IMG/VR virus record: IMGVR_UViG_3300047564_002169
Location: 1-64,000 of that record
Origin: a virus
DNA length: 64,000 bases
Strand: one strand, 5' to 3'
Each line of letters begins with the position of its first letter. Position 1 is the stretch's first letter. The translations under genes were made by a program, and so were the position numbers. The notes below the pieces were generated by a model. That model was not told where the DNA came from and searched no databases. It saw only the letters and a list, made by a program, of their open reading frames with translations. This document shows, one piece after another, positions 26,601 to 34,703 of this stretch.

Positions 26601-28799
26601 ATGGCAAACGAATTCGTAGTAAAAAATGGTTTAATTGCACCAAATGTCCAGATTTCTGGTTCAACATCAGGAACAACTACATTAAATTCAGCAGCTACCG
26701 CATCTGGCACATTAACGCTTCCGGCAGCAACTGACACTCTAGTTGGTAAAGCAACCACTGATACTTTAACTAATAAAAGCATCAGCGGTTCTACTAACAC
26801 TTTAACAAATATTGCAAACTCTGCACTAACTAATAGTTCTATTACAATTAATGGATCTGCAATTAGTTTAGGTGGAAGTGCAACTATTACCGCAGCCAAT
26901 CCAAATGCTCTGACAATTGGCACAGGTTTATCTGGCACTTCGTACAACGGTTCATCCGCTGTAACGATTGCCATTGATTCTACAGTAGCTACGCTCACTG
27001 GAACTCAGACACTAACTAACAAAACACTAGTAGACGTAAACACAGAATTTATTGGTTCTGCTAATAACACTAAAAAATTGGGTTTATCCGCGTCTTTAAT
27101 TCCTGCTAGTACAAAGTACACATATTCATTCCCAGTCGTAGCTGCAGACACCAACAACACCGCGAACGCGGCGACGGGTGCTGGTGCCGTTCTTGTCGCA
27201 GATCTTTCAGTACAGACGCTATATCACAAATCACTATCAGACGCCACCACGTTCTTTATTGACGACGTTGATGGTAGTAAGAAAATGCAGTTCCAGTTAT
27301 CTGGCATTGCTGCTGGTACTACCAGAACTATTACTGTACCAAACGCGGACATTAATTTTACCACTGGTTTAGGCGTTGCCAACGGGGGAACCGGCACAAC
27401 GACACTCACAGCAAATAACGTCATCCTTGGTAACGGCACCAGCGCGGTTCAATTTGTTGCACCTGGCGCGAATGGAAACGTATTGACCAGTAATGGCACG
27501 ACGTGGACTTCTGCTGCGCCCACAGGTGGCTCGCAGACATACACTATTGACGGCAAAACTAGCGCGTACACGGTTTTGTCTACAGATCTTGGCAAGATCA
27601 TCAATTGCACAGCTAATACCTTTTCGGTCTCGCTGACGGCGGCGGCTACGCTTGGTTCTGGTTTTAACTGTTGGATTTGGAACACTGGTACAGGGGCTAT
27701 CACTATTGACCCGAGCGCTAGTGAGACTATTGACGGTGCAACTACGCTGATTTTGCGTCAAAACGAAGGTACGCAGGTTGTTTGTGATGGTACAAATTGG
27801 CTGACAGGTGGTAAAAAAACCATGCGAGGGTATACGGAGAACATACCGTCTACCTACGGCAAACCGATTGCATCCGGGGCTGGGGCGATTGCGCTGGGGA
27901 ATAGAAATGGCGACACTGTTTATCTGTCACAGGCTACGGGCACTCGTGCATTCGCCGTAAACGGTTATGCCACCGCCAATTATTCATCAGCAATCGGACA
28001 AACTTCTGCGGGTTTAGGCGCGGAGGCTAATACGGGGGCGGGTGCAATGGCGCTTGGGGGATCTTACGCCTCCGGCGCAGATTCGTTTGCTGCTGCAGTA
28101 GCAACCAATACAAGCAGCTATGGCGCGACCGGGGCGAATAGTATTGCATTTGGATACCAAGCAAAAGGCAGTGGTAGTCAGTCTTCTGCTTTAGGTGGAA
28201 ATACGGCTCTTGCATCTGGTAGTAATTCTGTAGTTGTAGGCGGTTTTACAAACACTGCAAGCGGGACTGGGTCTGTTGCTTTTGGTGGTTATTACAACAC
28301 CGCCTCTGCAAGTTACTCGTATGCATCAGGTTATTACGCCAGCGCCGCTCAATACGGTAAACAAGTGTTTGCCTCGGGTCGATTTGCAGCTGACGGCGAC
28401 GCCCAAGCAGGCAAGATGGTGTTGCGCATTTCCACCACTAACGCAACGCCCGCCGTCATGACCTCGGACGCGGGGGCTGCAAGCACCACTAACCAAGTCA
28501 TCCTCCCCAACGACTCAACTTACGCTTTCCGCATTCTTGTCGTTGCGCGACGCACTGACGCAGATAACGAGAGCGCGGGTTACGAGTTCAGCGGTGTGGT
28601 GGACCGAAACGCCAATGCTGCGTCCACAGCTATTGTCGGCACAGTCGCCAAAACTGTCCTTGCGGAAGACACCTCCGCATGGGATGTCAACGTCACTGCA
28701 GACACCACCAACGGCGGGTTGAAAGTAGAAGTTACTGGCGAAGCGGCTAAGACCATTCGTTGGGTCGCTACTGTCTGGACTTCGGAAGTTACTGGTTAA
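26601..28799 (+). CDS. tail fibre protein F4 with YadA-like head repeats
   Basis: 732 aa. Residues 1-300 repeat the TGTQTLTNKTL and FFIDDVDGSKKMQFQLSG units of F3, then GLGVANGGTGTTTLT. Residues about 310-400 hold a domain with YTIDGKTSAYTVLSTDLGKIINC and GTQVVCDGTNWL, common in phage fibres. From about residue 415 the protein has YadA/Hia-like head repeats (GAGAIALGNR, SSAIGQTSAGLG, GAGAMALGG, NSIAFGYQA, NSVVVGGFTN, GSVAFGGY), which form trimeric beta rolls. The C-terminal 150 residues are a beta domain (KMVLRISTTN, VVARRTDADNESAGYEF) frequent at phage fibre ends. Start ATG 26601, after a GGGAAACGAG ribosome-binding region. Confidence 0.82.
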   Translation: MANEFVVKNGLIAPNVQISGSTSGTTTLNSAATASGTLTLPAATDTLVGKATTDTLTNKSISGSTNTLTNIANSALTNSSITINGSAISLGGSATITAANPNALTIGTGLSGTSYNGSSAVTIAIDSTVATLTGTQTLTNKTLVDVNTEFIGSANNTKKLGLSASLIPASTKYTYSFPVVAADTNNTANAATGAGAVLVADLSVQTLYHKSLSDATTFFIDDVDGSKKMQFQLSGIAAGTTRTITVPNADINFTTGLGVANGGTGTTTLTANNVILGNGTSAVQFVAPGANGNVLTSNGTTWTSAAPTGGSQTYTIDGKTSAYTVLSTDLGKIINCTANTFSVSLTAAATLGSGFNCWIWNTGTGAITIDPSASETIDGATTLILRQNEGTQVVCDGTNWLTGGKKTMRGYTENIPSTYGKPIASGAGAIALGNRNGDTVYLSQATGTRAFAVNGYATANYSSAIGQTSAGLGAEANTGAGAMALGGSYASGADSFAAAVATNTSSYGATGANSIAFGYQAKGSGSQSSALGGNTALASGSNSVVVGGFTNTASGTGSVAFGGYYNTASASYSYASGYYASAAQYGKQVFASGRFAADGDAQAGKMVLRISTTNATPAVMTSDAGAASTTNQVILPNDSTYAFRILVVARRTDADNESAGYEFSGVVDRNANAASTAIVGTVAKTVLAEDTSAWDVNVTADTTNGGLKVEVTGEAAKTIRWVATVWTSEVTG

Positions 28800-28828
28800 T
28801 TACATAAATTATAATTAAAGGAAACATC

Positions 28829-29128
28829 ATGGCAATTCAAATCGACATCCAGACATCTCAATTCGGTGTCCCTTTTCAGGGGGCATATTTCCGTATCGTC
28901 GCGGCTGTGCTTACACGCCAACGTCAAGAAGACCCGCGCCACACTGTCATGATTGATGTGGCGGGTTATGCCACGCAGCCGCAGAACGAAGATACTAGAG
29001 AAGTAGACTTTAGACGGTATCACGCCTCTGCTTCTGAAGTATTCGCGCAGGATGGCGAAAACTTCTTGGCGCAATGTTATACATGGGTAATGTCACAACC
29101 TGACATGACTGGGTCTGAAGGAGTATAA
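28829..29128 (+). CDS. small conserved phage protein
   Basis: 99 aa, mixed alpha/beta, no cysteine pair or catalytic motif. Starts at ATG 28829 after AAAGGAAAC. It begins MAIQIDIQTSQFG, resembling the first residues (MAIQINHQTNE) of the next protein, suggesting a shared N-terminal tag. Near the middle is VMIDVAGYATQPQNEDTREVDF, and the end is helical. Position between two fibre genes suggests a fibre accessory role; otherwise unassigned. Confidence 0.55.
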   Translation: MAIQIDIQTSQFGVPFQGAYFRIVAAVLTRQRQEDPRHTVMIDVAGYATQPQNEDTREVDFRRYHASASEVFAQDGENFLAQCYTWVMSQPDMTGSEGV

Positions 29129-29129
29129 C

Positions 29130-29528
29130 GTGGCAATTCAAATCAATCATCAGACTAATGAGTTGACTGCCACCACGAATGGTATTAAAGCGAACATAGT
29201 GCCACGCGTCGTTGCTGCGGCAGCAACGACGGGTAACCTCACGATCGCGGGAGACACTACCGATGTATACAAAGCCGAAGGGTTGACTGGCGCGATCACG
29301 TTCCTGCAGCCAAGCGGAACTCCAGTAGACGGTCAAAGACTCATGATTCGCATCGAAGACAATGGGACAGCGCGGGCAATTACTTGGACAACTTCTTCTG
29401 GTGCATTCCGTGAAGTCGGCATCTCGCTACCGACCACCACTGTGCTGGGAAAGGTCACGTATGTCGGTTGCATCTACAACGCCACGGATTTATTTTGGGA
29501 CGCTGTGGCGACCGTGACGCAAGCATAA
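29130..29528 (+). CDS. small fibre-type beta protein
   Basis: 132 aa from GTG at 29130, one base after the previous stop. N-terminus MAIQINHQTNELTAT parallels the preceding gene. The rest reads as a compact beta domain (GNLTIAGDTTDVYKAEGL, GQRLMIRIEDNGTARAITWTTSSG, LGKVTYVGCIYNATDLFWDAVATV), a pattern widespread at the C-termini of phage fibre proteins where it acts as a knob. Here it is a separate gene, possibly a detached fibre tip domain. Confidence 0.6.
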   Translation: MAIQINHQTNELTATTNGIKANIVPRVVAAAATTGNLTIAGDTTDVYKAEGLTGAITFLQPSGTPVDGQRLMIRIEDNGTARAITWTTSSGAFREVGISLPTTTVLGKVTYVGCIYNATDLFWDAVATVTQA

Positions 29529-29548
29529 AAATTAATACAGGATTAATT

Positions 29549-29785
29549 ATGAAAATAGATTTTCAATTTCAAACAAAATATGGGACGTTCCGCGATGCGC
29601 TATCTCTTCCTGATGACCACGACATGACGTCTGAGAAAATTATCGAGATGCAGATCAATCGTTTGAATAATTGGATGTATTTGATTGAAAACCCACCAGA
29701 GCCAGAAATTGTCGATCTTGGTGGTGTGAAGTATGAAAAAGTTGTTTTGGATGGACAAACATTGCTTAAGCCTATTGAGAGTTAA
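29549..29785 (+). CDS. small fibre-associated protein s2 (paralogue of s1)
   Basis: 78 aa from ATG 29549; an upstream in-frame start at 29468 lies inside the previous gene and lacks homology. It aligns along its length with the 20168 protein: MKIDFQFQT, GTFRDALSLPDDHD, IEMQINRLNNWMYLIENPP, GVKYEKVVLDGQTLLKPI. Both copies keep the LPDDH, W-x-Y-x-IENPP and YEKV-x-x-x-GQTLLKPI elements, which are probably the functional core. Immediately followed by a MANRYWVGG fibre gene after 2 nt. See the s1 entry for the inferred chaperone or adaptor role. Confidence 0.68.
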   Translation: MKIDFQFQTKYGTFRDALSLPDDHDMTSEKIIEMQINRLNNWMYLIENPPEPEIVDLGGVKYEKVVLDGQTLLKPIES

Positions 29786-29787
29786 AC

Positions 29788-31824
29788 ATGGCCAATCGCT
29801 ATTGGGTCGGTGGAACTGCTTCTTGGGACGGCACTGCTGGTACAAAATGGGCAGCTACATCTAATGGTTCTGGTGGAGAGACAGTTCCTACAAGTGCCGA
29901 CGATGTATTTTTCGATGCATCTTCTACCGGTACCGTCACGATCGCCGCTGGCAACACAGGCGCGAAGTCGATCAACTGCACCGGATTTACCGGAACCATC
30001 ACAGGAACAGCCGCGATCACCGTCGCAGGCAGCATCACGCTTGTTTCGGGGATGACGTACACGCATACCGACACGGTCACGATAAGCGGTACAGGCACAT
30101 TAACGACTGCAGGTAAGACGTTTAGTGGATTAACCATTAACGGTTCAGGAATCACAGTAACTCTGGGTGATGCATTAAATGTGTCTACTGCCAGATCTGT
30201 CACCATCACTCAAGGCACTTTTGACACAGCAAACTACAACGTTACTGCCCTTCAACTTGTTTCGTCGAATTCAAATACAAGAACCATCAATCTAGGATCT
30301 TCAACAGTAACATTAGCTGCCAGCGGAGCGTCAATTAACTTCGTAACAGGAACAAATTTAACATTTAACGCTGGCACTTCTCAAGTTAACCTACCCGCCA
30401 CCAGTGCAGGTATTTTCGGAACTCAGACATATTACAACGTTTCTTTTACTGGGTCGGGAGCAGGAACTCGCACTATTAACGCCGCGAACACATTCAACAA
30501 CCTCACTCTGACTGCTAGCTCGACTGGGTTAAGTGAACTTTCTGTTAGCGCAAATCAAACCATCAACGGTACTTTTACCTGCGCCGGGACAACCGTGACA
30601 CAACGAGGGTTTGTTCGCTCCAACACTATTGGGACATCGCGTACTATTACTGCAGCAACTATTTCGGCAAATGATTGCGACTTCCGTGACATCACAATCG
30701 CTGGTGGAGCGGCAGGCAGTTCTCCGACTCGCGCAGGTGACTGCGGAGGAAACTCTGGTATAACATTTCCATCTGCAAAAACGGTTTATCGCGTAGGAAC
30801 CAACACAAACTGGACGACCGCTGCGTCGTGGGCACCCAGTTCTGGCGGTACAGGAGCTAGCGAGAATTTCCCGCTCCCGCAGGATACTGCGGTCATCAAC
30901 AACGACACGACGCTGACCGGCACTTTGTCGTTAAATGGCACGTACAACGTCGGAACACTTGATGCGTCCGCTAGGACTACCGGGATCACGCTCAGTTTTG
31001 CAGGAAATACATATTACGGCAACTTCACGCTTGCATCCGGGGTAACAGTCTCTGGTACGGGCATCCAGACGTTTTCCGGTCGCGGTACGCAGACTTTTAC
31101 TTCTGCTGGTAAAACAATTACGTTCCCAATCACGGTAGACAAACCTGCCGGGACGTTTGAATTGGGCGACGCATTTGCGTCGAGCAACACCGTCACGCAC
31201 ACTCGCGGCACGCTTGATGCAAAAAACTACGCTGTAACATGTACGCAGTTCAATTCAAGCAACAGCAACACTCGAACCGTTACTATGGGTTCCGGGTTGT
31301 GGACGTTGAGCGGAACCGGAAACGTCTGGACGTTAACTACTGCAACTGGGCTTACGTTCAATAAGGGATCAGCCGACGTATTACTGTCAAACACCAGCAC
31401 AACTAGTCGCGGATTCTCTGGCGGCGGGCAATCTTACAATAAGTTGACGATCGGCGGACCCTCTGGGTCGTCCCTAACAGCAATAAATCAGGTAAACACA
31501 TTTACAGAATTAGCCTCTACAAAAACCGTTGCGCACACAATTCAGTTTAGCGCAAACCAAACGATCACAACGTGGACCGCCACTGGCACTTCTGGAAACG
31601 TTGTCACTGTCAACAGCAGCTCCGCAGGCACCCGCCGCACGATCACACTCACCAATAGCACCGCAGGAACGGTAGACTACATGTCTGTCACTGACATCGG
31701 CATTACTAACGCCAACCGCTTTTACGTCGGCACGAATTCGACAAATGGTGGCAACAACCTGAACGTTATTTTTGCTGCTGGTCCTAGTCCCTCGACCGGA
31801 AACATGTTCTTCATGTTCCAATAA
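29788..31824 (+). CDS. tail fibre protein F5
   Basis: 678 aa, almost entirely beta and Thr/Ser/Gly-rich, starting MANRYWVGGTASWDGTAGTKW (in part: MANRYWVGG). Repeated elements FSGRGTQTFTSAGKTITFP, SSNSNTRTVTMGSGLWTL, NTSTTSRGF and ITINGSGITVTLGDAL suggest a beta-helix built of stacked coils, as in fibre and polysaccharide-binding proteins. Its whole length is homologous to residues 1-695 of F2. In F2 this is fused to another fibre; here it ends with a short GPSPSTGNMFFMFQ tail. No catalytic Asp/Glu cluster of depolymerases is evident, so adhesion rather than hydrolysis is the better guess. Confidence 0.78.
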   Translation: MANRYWVGGTASWDGTAGTKWAATSNGSGGETVPTSADDVFFDASSTGTVTIAAGNTGAKSINCTGFTGTITGTAAITVAGSITLVSGMTYTHTDTVTISGTGTLTTAGKTFSGLTINGSGITVTLGDALNVSTARSVTITQGTFDTANYNVTALQLVSSNSNTRTINLGSSTVTLAASGASINFVTGTNLTFNAGTSQVNLPATSAGIFGTQTYYNVSFTGSGAGTRTINAANTFNNLTLTASSTGLSELSVSANQTINGTFTCAGTTVTQRGFVRSNTIGTSRTITAATISANDCDFRDITIAGGAAGSSPTRAGDCGGNSGITFPSAKTVYRVGTNTNWTTAASWAPSSGGTGASENFPLPQDTAVINNDTTLTGTLSLNGTYNVGTLDASARTTGITLSFAGNTYYGNFTLASGVTVSGTGIQTFSGRGTQTFTSAGKTITFPITVDKPAGTFELGDAFASSNTVTHTRGTLDAKNYAVTCTQFNSSNSNTRTVTMGSGLWTLSGTGNVWTLTTATGLTFNKGSADVLLSNTSTTSRGFSGGGQSYNKLTIGGPSGSSLTAINQVNTFTELASTKTVAHTIQFSANQTITTWTATGTSGNVVTVNSSSAGTRRTITLTNSTAGTVDYMSVTDIGITNANRFYVGTNSTNGGNNLNVIFAAGPSPSTGNMFFMFQ

Positions 31825-31897
31825 GACCAGTACAAATATGATCAAGAACCAGTTTGATTAGATGCCTATTTTAACGCTATTTCCAGTTAAAAATATT

Positions 31898-31905
31898 CAT
31901 AAATA
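31898..31905 (+). promoter_or_regulatory. late-promoter-like CATAAATA box before gp13
   Basis: CATAAATA, followed by TATAA, in the 160-bp gap between the last fibre gene and gp13 (ATG 31985). One mismatch to TATAAATA. The gap has no open frame and is AT-rich; this is its only clear element, and it would start the neck-to-terminase transcript. Confidence 0.55.
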
Positions 31906-31984
31906 TATAATTAGTAATAACGAACAACGTACCGTTTAATACGTTCGTAAACAGAACAATTAAAAACATAATCGGGAAACTAAA

Positions 31985-32944
31985 ATGCCTGTTGCATCTA
32001 GAGAACAATTAAAACGTTATGCACTGCGCGCTCTAGGTGCACCAGTGCTTGAAATAAATGTGGACGAAGATCAGTTAGAAGATCGTATTGATGAGGCATT
32101 AGATTATTGGAACCTTTACCACTACGAAGGCGTTGAACAAATTTACATGAAGCAACCGATTCGCGCTTCTGAGATCATTCTCAATACCCCTGTAGCTGGT
32201 AATTATCAAATTGCAGAGAAAATAACAGGAGCGGTTTCTGGCGCTGTTGCAGAAGTGGTTCGTGAATCAACTCGAACTTCTTCAGGAACATTGTTGCTAA
32301 TTAAAAATATCGTTGGAACATTTCAAGTTGGAGAAACAATCACTGGTTCTAATTCTGGACAAACAGCGACTACTGTTTCTATTACGCTACGAGAATACGA
32401 CAAAAGATATATCGAGATTCCAGATTATGTTTATGGTGTGACTAAAATTTTAGGTATGGGACAAGCAAGTTCTTCGAAGAACATTTTCGATTTGCAATAT
32501 CAGCTGCGACTAAATGACTTATACGACTTAACTTCGACCAGCCTTATCTACTATAAAACAGTCATGAGTCACTTAGCTCTATTAGATTTAGAGTTAAACG
32601 GACATCAATTATTCAGATTTAATCGTCTTTCTAATCGTTTGTACTTAGACGCAAATTGGGCGACTGACTTTATTCTTGGCGACCATATTATTATCCAAGG
32701 ATATCGTGCTATGGATCCAGCTACTTACAGTCGCGTGTTTAATGAACCCTGGTTAAAACATTACGTCACCGCATTATTCAAAAAACAATGGGCGACTAAT
32801 ATAAAGAAATTCTCTGGAATTCAACTTCCTGGTGGAGTCACTCTCGACGGAGATAAACTATACGATGAAGCCGTCACTGAAATTAAAGAACTTGAAGATG
32901 AACTGCAGAATAAAGCATCTCCATTAGACTTTTTCCTTGGATAA
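31985..32944 (+). CDS. 13: gp13-like neck protein
   Basis: 319 aa, near T4 gp13 (309 aa). The N-terminus is typical of aquatic T4-like gp13: REQLKRYALRALGAPVLEINVDEDQLEDRIDEALDYW (in part: LGAPVLEINVDEDQ and DRIDEALDYW). Residues about 60-135 carry an insert with two VGETITGSxSGQTA-type units, then YIEIPDYVYGVTKILGM resumes the conserved core, followed by LNDLYDLTS and DPATYSRVFNEPWLKHYVTALFKKQWATNIKKFSG. gp13 and gp14 close the filled head and form the neck to which the tail binds. Next to gp14 and gp15 as in T4. Confidence 0.9.
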   Translation: MPVASREQLKRYALRALGAPVLEINVDEDQLEDRIDEALDYWNLYHYEGVEQIYMKQPIRASEIILNTPVAGNYQIAEKITGAVSGAVAEVVRESTRTSSGTLLLIKNIVGTFQVGETITGSNSGQTATTVSITLREYDKRYIEIPDYVYGVTKILGMGQASSSKNIFDLQYQLRLNDLYDLTSTSLIYYKTVMSHLALLDLELNGHQLFRFNRLSNRLYLDANWATDFILGDHIIIQGYRAMDPATYSRVFNEPWLKHYVTALFKKQWATNIKKFSGIQLPGGVTLDGDKLYDEAVTEIKELEDELQNKASPLDFFLG

Positions 32945-33025
32945 TAATGAACTTGTTTGTTTACTGTCTAGCAGAGTTTAAACCAGCTGCATTATGGCAA
33001 CTTACCAAGTGTAGGGGGTGTTAAC

Positions 33026-33955
33026 ATGGGTACAAATGTTTATTTTTCTCACGGTACTAGAAACGAACAATATCTTATTGAAGACCTAATCATCGAATCT
33101 CTTAAGATGTATGGGCAAGACTTTTTCTATATTCCAAGAACGTTAGTGTCAAAAGACGAAATTCTTGGAGAAGATCGTCTGTCTGAATTTAAAACAGCAT
33201 TCCCTATTGAAATGTATTTTGAAAATGTAGATTCGTTTGATGGTCAGGGGCAATTTATACAAAAATTTGGTCTAATGGTTGAGCAGTCTGCAACTTTAGT
33301 CGTCGCTCGCCGTAGATGGGAACAGCTAGTTGGTCGTTATGAGCAAACAATTTTACCACACAGACCTTGTGAGGGTGATTTAATTTATTTTCCTCTAACA
33401 AAAGGATTGTTTGAGATTAAGTTTGTAAAACATCAAGATCCATTTTATCAACTTGGAAAGTTGTATGTTTTTAAATTACAAGTTGAGTTGTTCCAGTACG
33501 CTTCTGAAAAAATTGACACTGGTGTTGAAGAAGTTGATGTTTTTGAGACTTTAAAATCTATGACCACAAACACAACTCGTACTTTAAATGGTGGTGTTGT
33601 TAAGGTTAACGTCACTAATCAAGGGTCTGGGTATACTTCTGCTCCAACAGTTAAATTTACTAATTCTAGTGGTTCTGGTACAGAAGCAATCGCTGTTCTT
33701 GGACAAGGGTCTTCTGCAGGTAAAATTATCCGCGTAGATATTATTGCTACTGGAACGCGCTATCAAAGCACCCCAACAGTTGAATTTATTGGTGGTGGAG
33801 GTTCTGGCGCGGCAGCTACTGCAATTATTGAAAACGATGTCGATAAGATAGATTCTTATGGTGACAATAATAAATTTAAGGGTCAAAGCAGCGCTGTAGT
33901 ATTTTCAGCACAAAATCCATTCGGCGAAATTGATAAAACTAAATTTGGTGATTAA
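33026..33955 (+). CDS. 14: gp14-like neck protein with GSGYT module
   Basis: 309 aa (T4 gp14 is 256 aa). The conserved core is clear: NEQYLIEDLIIESLKMYGQDFFYIPRTLV, LGEDRLSEFKTAFPIEMYFENVDSFDGQGQF, RRRWEQLVG and PCEGDLIYFPLTKGLFEIKFV (short extracts: FYIPRTLV, IEMYFENVD, EGDLIYFP). Residues about 189-272 are an insert of two glycine-rich units, TNQGSGYTSAPTVKF and GTRYQSTPTVEFIGGGGSGA, the same kind as in gp8 and gp18. The C-terminal FGEIDKTKFGD is typical of the family. The stop overlaps gp15's start (TAATG, 33953-33957). Confidence 0.92.
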   Translation: MGTNVYFSHGTRNEQYLIEDLIIESLKMYGQDFFYIPRTLVSKDEILGEDRLSEFKTAFPIEMYFENVDSFDGQGQFIQKFGLMVEQSATLVVARRRWEQLVGRYEQTILPHRPCEGDLIYFPLTKGLFEIKFVKHQDPFYQLGKLYVFKLQVELFQYASEKIDTGVEEVDVFETLKSMTTNTTRTLNGGVVKVNVTNQGSGYTSAPTVKFTNSSGSGTEAIAVLGQGSSAGKIIRVDIIATGTRYQSTPTVEFIGGGGSGAAATAIIENDVDKIDSYGDNNKFKGQSSAVVFSAQNPFGEIDKTKFGD

Positions 33956-34701
33956 TGTTAAACAATAACGTATTCTATCATGGTATTATCCGTAAGTGTA
34001 TCGTAGGATTCGGCACTGTATTCAGTGACATTTACATCGATCGTAAACTAGGAGATTCTGTAACAGGTTCAACAGTACAGCGGCTTCAAGTTCCTCTTGC
34101 ATACGCGCCAAAAGAAAAATGGTTAGTTCGTTTAGACCAAGATCCAGATCTATCTAATAATGTTTATATTTCTTTACCAAGAATGTCGTTTGAAATTATT
34201 GGGTATAACTATGACGCGCAGCGTAAATTAAACCGCATGCAGCAAATTAAATGTGGGGATACAACAGGCTCAGTGTCCACCATGTACACGCCAGTGCCGT
34301 ATAATATTGATCTATCTCTTTATGTTTTAACAAAAACGCAAGAAGATGGATTACAGATCATTGAACAAATTTTACCAACATTTACGCCAGAATATACTCT
34401 CACGTTAAATATCGTGCCAGAGATGAACGTTAAAATGGAAGTGCCTATTATTCTAAACAGCGTTTCTGTTATGGATGAATATGATGGCGATTTTCAAACT
34501 CGCAGATTCGTAACACACACGCTTAATTTTCAAATGAAAGTTAATCTGTTTGGAAACGTTAGCGGTAACGGCGTTATTGAAACTGTATTTGCAAATGTTG
34601 GAGAGAATGCAGATTTTTCCAACCCAAGCAGAACGTACACAGCAGAAGGTGATGCTAGTACAGGCGCTGTGATAAACGAACAGTGGTTAGACAACTTTTA
34701 A
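33955..34701 (+). CDS. 15: gp15-like tail terminator / sheath stabiliser
   Basis: 248 aa (T4 gp15 is 272 aa). Landmarks: FYHGIIRKCIVGFGTVFSDIYI at the start (in part: FYHGIIRKCIVGFG), QRLQVPLAYAPKEKWL, LPRMSFEIIGYNYDAQRKLN, and TPVPYNIDLSLYVLTKTQEDGLQIIEQILP, all characteristic of gp15. gp15 hexamers cap the contractile tail and hold the last sheath ring at the head-tail joint. Start overlaps the gp14 stop; the next gene in T4 is gp16, which is absent here. Confidence 0.93.
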   Translation: MLNNNVFYHGIIRKCIVGFGTVFSDIYIDRKLGDSVTGSTVQRLQVPLAYAPKEKWLVRLDQDPDLSNNVYISLPRMSFEIIGYNYDAQRKLNRMQQIKCGDTTGSVSTMYTPVPYNIDLSLYVLTKTQEDGLQIIEQILPTFTPEYTLTLNIVPEMNVKMEVPIILNSVSVMDEYDGDFQTRRFVTHTLNFQMKVNLFGNVSGNGVIETVFANVGENADFSNPSRTYTAEGDASTGAVINEQWLDNF

Positions 34702-34703
34702 CC

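Noticed and set aside
34683-34703. GTG start of gp17 at 34683
   Set aside because: It overlaps gp15, has no ribosome-binding site, and the added residues are not terminase-like; ATG 34704 is preferred.
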